This document shows, piece by piece, positions 14,261 through 18,394 of a DNA stretch of 18,394 nucleotides. Origin of the DNA: Anaerolineaceae bacterium UBA3924 (GTDB lineage: Bacteria; Chloroflexota; Anaerolineae; Anaerolineales; Anaerolineaceae); the NCBI GenBank assembly GCA_002385985.1, contig DGEO01000043.1, positions 1 through 18,394 of the forward strand. The letters run 5' to 3'. The position numbers and the translations under genes were made by a program. Each line of letters opens with the position of its first letter. The first letter of the stretch is position 1. Under the pieces are notes generated by a model. The model did not search any database, had not been told where the DNA came from, and saw only the letters and a list, made by a program, of their open reading frames with translations.

Positions 14261-15616
14261 ATGCGCTTTGCTAGCCTGCTGGAGAAACTCCCGCTGCGCG
14301 GCCGCGAACACCCGCTGCCCGCGGCGGGAGTCTATCACTACGTCCGCGAGGAGCAGGGCGGCAAAGCCCGCATCCACCTGCGTCTGGAGCCGGGCGGCAG
14401 CGGCCTGCTGATGGTCAACGCCGCCCGCATGTACCAGCTTAACCCCACCGCCGCGGTGATGGCCTACCTGGCGCTGGAAAAGCTGCCCGAGCAGCAGGCA
14501 GCCGCGGCGCTGGCGCGCTATTTTCAGGTCAGCCGTGACCAGGCCCTGCAGGATTTCCAGGTTATTCAGGCCCAGATCGACGCGCTCACCTCGCCGGACG
14601 GGGCCTGCCCGGTCTGCGAGCTGGATCTGGAAATCACCCGTCCCTTCTCCACCCAGCCATCCGCGCCTTACCGCATGGACCTGGCGCTCACCTACCGCTG
14701 CAACAACCAGTGCAGCCACTGCTACAACGCCCGCCCGCGACAGTATCCCGAGCTGAGCGTGGAAGAGTGGCATCAGGTCATCGACAGGCTGTGGGAAATT
14801 GGAATCCCGCACATCGTCTTCACCGGCGGAGAGCCGACCCTGGTGCGCCACCTGCCCGAGCTGATCGCCCACGCGGAACGCAATGGCCAGATCACCGGCA
14901 TCAACACCAACGGCCGCCGCCTGAAAGACCCGGAGTTCGTCCAGCGGCTGGTAGATGCCGGCCTGGACCACGTGCAGATCACCCTCGAATCCCACGACCC
15001 GGCCATTCACGACGAAATGGTGGCCGCACCCGGCGCCTGGCAGGACACCGTCGCCGGCCTGCGCAATGTGCTGCAGACCCGCCTGTTCGTCATGACCAAT
15101 ACCACGCTGCTGACCAACAACGCCCATCGTCTCGCTGAGACGCTCGACTTCCTGGCGGAGACCGGAGTGCCGACCGTGGGACTGAACGCGCTGATCTACT
15201 CCGGCCGGGGCGAGCAGGTGGGCACCGGGCTGCCGGAATCCAGCCTGCCGGCGCTGCTGGAACTGGCCCGCGAGAAGACACAGGCCAGCGGCCAGCGGCT
15301 GATCTGGTACACCCCCACCCAGTACTGCCATTTCGATCCGGTACAGATGGAGCTGGGGGTGAAGGGCTGCACCGCCGCACTGTACAATATGTGTGTCGAG
15401 CCGGACGGGCAGGTCATCCCCTGCCAGTCCTATTACCAGCCGCTGGGACACCTGCTGCAGGACCCCTGGGATCGCATCTGGAATCACGATCTGGCGCTGG
15501 ACCTGCGCGAGCGTCGCAGCCTGCCGTCCGAGTGCCGGCAGTGCAGCCTGCTGGCCGAGTGCGGCGGCGGGTGCCCGCTGGCCCGCGCTCATCAAACCGA
15601 CCTGCGCCCCGTCTAA
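14261..15616 (+). CDS. Radical SAM/SPASM peptide maturase with PqqD-like (RRE) N-terminus
   Basis: This 451-residue enzyme has an N-terminal PqqD-like region (about 24-112, with QLNPTAAVMAYLAL and helices to IQAQIDAL), the fold that binds leader or substrate peptides in RiPP pathways. A CPVC motif follows (C116, C119), then the radical SAM cluster C147-x3-C151-x2-C154 (RCNNQCSHCYN), FTGGEPT, and a SPASM domain. SPASM is complete: KGC, NMC, DGQVIPC, then C-x2-C-x5-C-x3-C (SECRQCSLLAECGGGC). Such enzymes make thioether, C-C or related bonds in peptides, using auxiliary Fe-S clusters. ATG 14261 has GGTG 7 bases upstream; the frame could also start at GTG 14255. It sits 12 bases after the Cys-Ala tail gene, its probable substrate. 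Confidence 0.92.
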   Translation: MRFASLLEKLPLRGREHPLPAAGVYHYVREEQGGKARIHLRLEPGGSGLLMVNAARMYQLNPTAAVMAYLALEKLPEQQAAAALARYFQVSRDQALQDFQVIQAQIDALTSPDGACPVCELDLEITRPFSTQPSAPYRMDLALTYRCNNQCSHCYNARPRQYPELSVEEWHQVIDRLWEIGIPHIVFTGGEPTLVRHLPELIAHAERNGQITGINTNGRRLKDPEFVQRLVDAGLDHVQITLESHDPAIHDEMVAAPGAWQDTVAGLRNVLQTRLFVMTNTTLLTNNAHRLAETLDFLAETGVPTVGLNALIYSGRGEQVGTGLPESSLPALLELAREKTQASGQRLIWYTPTQYCHFDPVQMELGVKGCTAALYNMCVEPDGQVIPCQSYYQPLGHLLQDPWDRIWNHDLALDLRERRSLPSECRQCSLLAECGGGCPLARAHQTDLRPV

Positions 15617-15643
15617 TCTGGTTTTGATCAAGAGGAGACAAGC

Positions 15644-16810
15644 ATGAAGGAACGTTTCCGTCTCTGGTACGAACGGCTTTTCGGCACCGAGCAGCAGACC
15701 ATTGAACCCGGGGTTTACCAGTACACCTCTCCCCAGGACCAGCCCAATCCTTACCGCCTGCACCTGCGCATTGACAGAGAAGGGCGGGGTACGCTGATCC
15801 TCAACGCAAGCACCGTGCTGCACCTCAACCAGACGGCGGCCGAGTACGCCTATCACCTGGTGCGGCAGGACCCGGTCGAGGAAGTCGCCAAGGCGGTCTC
15901 CAGCCGCTACAACGTCAGCGAGGAGCAGGCCCGCGGCGATTACACCACCCTGATGGAGCAGATCCAGACGCTGATCGAAACCCCGGACCTGGAGCCGGTC
16001 ACCTTCCTGGGCTTCGACCGCTCCGAGCCGTACACCGATATCCTCCAGGCGCCTTACCGCATCGACTGCGCCCTGACTTACAAGACCAGCGGCGAAAACC
16101 AGGCCGCCGCTCCAGTCGATCGGGTCAGGCGGGAGATGACTACCGGGGAATGGAAGTCCATCCTGAAGAAGGTCTGGGACGCAGGCGTCCCGCAGGTCAT
16201 CTTCACCGGCGGCGAGCCCACGCTGCGCCCCGACCTGCCCGAACTGATCCGCTACGCGGAAGAACTGGGCCAGGTGACCGGTCTGCTCTCCAACGGCGAC
16301 CGCCTGACCGACCCGCAGTACATGCACGACGTGCTCTACAGCGGGCTGGACCATATCATGCTGACCCTGGATCCCGACAACGAAATCAGCTGGGAAGCGC
16401 TGAAGGACCTGCTCGCCGAGGACATATTCGTCACCGTGCACCTGACCCTCACCCCGCGGCTGGTCAAGGACTTCTCCTTCCAGATGGACCGGCTCAAAAC
16501 CCTCGGCGTGACCCATGTCTCGCTCTCAGCCAGCAGCGCCGAGTTGAAACCTGCCCTGCTGGCCGCCCGGGAGCAGGTCGCCGCGCATGACCTGAACCTA
16601 GTCTGGGACCTGCCGGTGCCCTATTCAGACATGAACCCGGTCAGCGTTGAGCTGGAGTCGACTGAGGAAGCGCCGGTGGGCGCCGGGAAGGCCTGGCTGT
16701 ATGTGGAGCCTGACGGTGACGTGCTGCCCGGGCAGGGCATCAACCGGCCGCTGGGCAACCTGCTGGAAGAGGACTGGGACGCGATCTGGAGCCGGGCCCA
16801 TTCGGGATGA
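15644..16810 (+). CDS. Pseudo-radical-SAM paralogue lacking all cluster cysteines
   Basis: The 388-residue protein aligns by eye over its whole length with the radical SAM enzyme just upstream: GVYQY, the PqqD-like HLNQTAAEYAYHL, ALTY, VIFTGGEPTLRPDLPELI, then VEPDGDVLPGQGINRPLGNLLEEDWDAIW. Where the enzyme has the three-Cys motif, this one has KTSGENQ (K147 at the first Cys position). The SPASM cysteines are replaced (LPG for IPC), and the chain ends before the second SPASM half. Its only cysteine is C142. It cannot hold the usual Fe-S clusters, so it is probably a non-catalytic partner for substrate binding or a scaffold, kept intact after duplication. AGAGGAGA precedes the ATG. It overlaps the methyltransferase by ATGA. 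Confidence 0.9.
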   Translation: MKERFRLWYERLFGTEQQTIEPGVYQYTSPQDQPNPYRLHLRIDREGRGTLILNASTVLHLNQTAAEYAYHLVRQDPVEEVAKAVSSRYNVSEEQARGDYTTLMEQIQTLIETPDLEPVTFLGFDRSEPYTDILQAPYRIDCALTYKTSGENQAAAPVDRVRREMTTGEWKSILKKVWDAGVPQVIFTGGEPTLRPDLPELIRYAEELGQVTGLLSNGDRLTDPQYMHDVLYSGLDHIMLTLDPDNEISWEALKDLLAEDIFVTVHLTLTPRLVKDFSFQMDRLKTLGVTHVSLSASSAELKPALLAAREQVAAHDLNLVWDLPVPYSDMNPVSVELESTEEAPVGAGKAWLYVEPDGDVLPGQGINRPLGNLLEEDWDAIWSRAHSG

Positions 16811-17565
16811 ACCCTGCGGATCTGGCCGCCTGGCACCGGCGCTACCTCCAGCAGGCCCGCTGGACCGCGGAGATCCGGCGCCATACCTACCGGCAGGTGG
16901 ATCTGGCCCGGGCTGGTCGCGTGCTGGAAATAGGCTGCGGAACCGGAGCGATCCTCTCCGAGCTTCCCGGCTATACGCAGGGGGAGGTGTTCGGCATCGA
17001 CCTGCTGCACCCGGCGGTTCGCTTCGCCCGGGATCAGCAGCCCGCCGCACGTCTGGCCGCAGCGGACACGCACCGGCTCCCCTTTCCCGACGGGGCCTTT
17101 GACGCCGTCCTGTGCCATTTCCTGCTGCTCTGGGTGACCTCCATCCCGGATGTGCTCGCCGAAGCCCGGCGGGTAACCCGTTCTGGCGGCGTGGTGCTGG
17201 CGCTGGCCGAACCCGATTACGCCGCGCGCATCGACTACCCGGAGCCGCTTGAAATCCTCGGCCGCCTGCAGCGGGAAGCGCTGGAGGGGCAGGGTGCGGA
17301 CACCCGGGCAGGCCGCAGGCTGCGGGAGGCCTTTCACCGGGCCGGGCTGGTGGATGTGCAGGCCGGCCTGGTCGGGGGCTACTGGTCCAGCCCGCCGGCC
17401 CGCGAGGACTTCGAGCTTGAATGGGAAGTGCTGCGCCGCGACGTGGGCAGCGCCCTCCCGGTGGACCGGCTGGCCGCGCTGCAGGAAGCCGACTGGCAGG
17501 CCTGGCAGACCGGCAGCCGGGTGCTGTTCGTGCCCACCTTCTACGCCTGGGGCACCGTCCCCTGA
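16807..17565 (+). CDS. Class I SAM-dependent methyltransferase
   Basis: This 252-residue protein has motif I VLEIGCGTG (39-47), motif II FGIDLLHPAV, motif III AADTHRLPFPDGAFDAVLCHFLL and a post-motif EARRVTRSGGVVLALAEPDY, as in UbiE/Methyltransf_11 enzymes. The C-terminal 90 residues are less typical and could bind substrate. The ATG overlaps the stop of the pseudo-rSAM gene (ATGA), so production is coupled to it. In this operon a role in modifying the Cys-tail protein or a product of the radical SAM enzyme is likely, but the methyl acceptor is unknown. No clear terminator follows. Confidence 0.88.
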   Translation: MNPADLAAWHRRYLQQARWTAEIRRHTYRQVDLARAGRVLEIGCGTGAILSELPGYTQGEVFGIDLLHPAVRFARDQQPAARLAAADTHRLPFPDGAFDAVLCHFLLLWVTSIPDVLAEARRVTRSGGVVLALAEPDYAARIDYPEPLEILGRLQREALEGQGADTRAGRRLREAFHRAGLVDVQAGLVGGYWSSPPAREDFELEWEVLRRDVGSALPVDRLAALQEADWQAWQTGSRVLFVPTFYAWGTVP

Positions 17566-17576
17566 GCCGCCATGGC

Positions 17577-17605
17577 TTGCGGCAGCCCGGGTTTGGGGGT
17601 ATAAT
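17577..17605 (+). promoter_or_regulatory. Promoter of tRNA-Pro
   Basis: TTGCGG (17577-17582), a 17-base spacer and a consensus TATAAT (17600-17605) end 10 bases before the tRNA. The -35 lies 11 bases after the methyltransferase stop. Confidence 0.65.
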
Positions 17606-17615
17606 CATAAACGTT

Positions 17616-17690
17616 CGGGGCGTGGCGCAGCCCGGCTAGCGCGCTTGCATGGGGTGCAAGAGGTCGAAGGTTCAAATCCTTTCGCCCCGA
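17616..17690 (+). tRNA. tRNA-Pro (anticodon GGG)
   Basis: The 75-base cloverleaf has an acceptor CGGGGCG/CGCCCCG and an anticodon stem CTTGC/GCAAG around the loop ATGGGGT (anticodon GGG). The T-arm is GGTTCAAATCC and the discriminator is A17690. A starting C is usual for bacterial tRNA-Pro. CCA is not encoded (CTA follows). Base composition falls right after its 3' end, a common place for island integration. Confidence 0.95.
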
Positions 17691-17859
17691 CTATAGCCTG
17701 CTTACATCGTTGTTTTGGTTGGTATGTGTGACTGTTGTTACCCATTGAAACGACTCTTGGGACACTAGACAACGCAACAAGGGGAGATAGATGCACACTT
17801 TACTCGTTCCCTCATGCTTCAATGGTTCACAATGAGCTTAGGCGTGTTTCGGAGGGAAA

Positions 17860-18375
17860 ATGAATGATAAATTGTTGTTATGGAAACAGGGCGAAGTCCT
17901 CAAGCGAGTTGAAGGGATTGAGCCCAGGTTAGCCAGTTGGAATCAAGCTGACCATCCCGACCAGGTCAAGTTGCGTTCATACTTAGAACACTTGATAACA
18001 CAAATTAACCCTCTGCCTTCAGATATTCCCCTTTTTGTTGAGTTATGCGTCGATGTGAAGGATACAGCTCGCTTGCTCGTCAACCGAGACCTGGAGAACT
18101 ATCTGACCCCACTCTTTGGAAAGCAATGGCTTGATGCCCGCCGATTCCCTCTGGTAAAGGCAAGTAAGCGAGTCGGAGGCGGCACGGTGCTCACGATTGG
18201 AATTGCAGAAATCGACTGCGATTTTGACCATTTCTCCAACTGGCAAAGCTTCTCATATCACGCGACCGGCAGCGCTGAGAAAAGAGAATGGAAAGAAGGT
18301 ATTCGCAGCGCACTGGCTGCAGTCAACCCTGAACCGTTACCAGACGGGCCGGTCGAAGTTCAGATTGCTCTAGCT
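17860..18375 (+). CDS. Unrecognised protein, 3' end cut off by the contig end
   Basis: An open frame starts at ATG 17860 after GGAGGG (17851-17856) and has no stop for 172 codons, up to the adapter at 18376; the true gene continues beyond the contig. The product is soluble-looking, with an alternation of strands and helices (IPLFVELCVDVKD, RDLENYLTPLF, TVLTIGIAEID, GPVEVQIALA). RDLENYLTPLF loosely recalls the DLDN-type motif of RusA-like resolvases, but I would not call it on that. Codon use is more AT-rich than in all genes to the left. The 169 bases between it and tRNA-Pro hold no clear gene or strong promoter. It is possibly part of a transferred island next to the tRNA. Confidence 0.65.
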
Positions 18376-18394
18376 CTGTCTCTTATACACATCT
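18376..18394 (+). other. Tn5 mosaic-end (Nextera) adapter sequence at the contig end
   Basis: The last 19 bases, CTGTCTCTTATACACATCT, are the exact reverse complement of the 19-bp Tn5 mosaic end used in transposase library kits. A full match exactly at the terminus means untrimmed adapter, not genome, so the last codons of the open frame are artificial. Confidence 0.96.

Noticed and set aside
13286..16516. 1076-codon minus-strand frame across the Cys-tail and radical SAM genes
   Set aside because: It is antisense to three well-supported coding regions and has no recognisable motif. Its length is due to high GC and few stops. The equal length to the other shadow frame is coincidence.
17566..17583. 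GCCGC/GCGGC hairpin after the methyltransferase stop
   Set aside because: A 5-bp stem with an 8-base loop and no U-tract. It overlaps the tRNA-Pro -35, so it is not a convincing terminator.
17605..17796. Minus-strand 63-codon frame containing GAKGFEPSTSCTPC
   Set aside because: It is antisense to tRNA-Pro. The GFEPSTS-like peptide is a well-known artefact of translating tRNA genes backwards.
17791..17835. Plus-strand 14-codon frame (MHTLLVPSCFNGSQ) with GGGGAG upstream
   Set aside because: It could be a leader peptide for the partial gene, but its length and the lack of any supporting structure make chance more likely.
1..18394. CRISPR array, insertion sequence or prophage genes
   Set aside because: No regularly spaced direct repeats, transposase, integrase or phage structural genes were seen. 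The only transposon-like sequence is the library adapter at the right end.

Overview
This GC-rich window looks like a contig end from an uncultured bacterium, most plausibly a Chloroflexota (Anaerolineae-like) member. That placement is an inference from gene style (a DUF2207-like membrane protein next to radical SAM genes, an FtsX/AttH export operon, tRNAs without encoded CCA) and no marker here proves it. The last 19 bases are exactly the Tn5/Nextera mosaic-end adapter, so the right edge is an assembly artefact.

Layout. 1-985 (minus): the 5' part of a secreted-protein gene downstream of an orphan OmpR-type response regulator. The regulator has a good promoter and a roughly 180-nt structured leader that ends in an intrinsic-terminator shape just before the ribosome binding site. 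1256-2035 (minus): a fumarylacetoacetate-hydrolase family enzyme. 2036-2357: an AT-richer gap with promoters and a dyad. 2358-2700 (plus): tRNA-Val(TAC) and a small KTSC-domain protein. 2709-7169 (minus): an export operon of ABC ATPase, large FtsX-type permease and AttH/CrtC-like lipocalin protein, all overlapping. 7273-8205 (minus): a CorA-type transporter. 8348-8773 (plus): tmRNA with its promoter and terminator. 8775-12014 (minus): NAD-dependent DNA ligase followed by an RlmI-like rRNA methyltransferase.

12125-17565 (plus) is the most unusual part. It is a tight five-gene operon: a two-TM zinc-ribbon protein; a signal-peptide/TM protein whose cytoplasmic C-terminus ends in a Gly-rich linker and eight cysteines alternating with alanine; a radical SAM/SPASM enzyme with an N-terminal PqqD-like (RRE) domain; a full-length paralogue of that enzyme that has lost all cluster cysteines (pseudo-rSAM); and a class I SAM methyltransferase overlapping it by ATGA. 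The simplest reading is a RiPP-like maturation system in which the Cys-Ala tail of a membrane protein is the substrate. No experiment supports the chemistry; it is inferred from domain content and gene order.

17616-17690 is tRNA-Pro(GGG). Beyond it the base composition drops, and an unrecognised partial gene runs into the adapter. This might be the edge of an island inserted at the tRNA.
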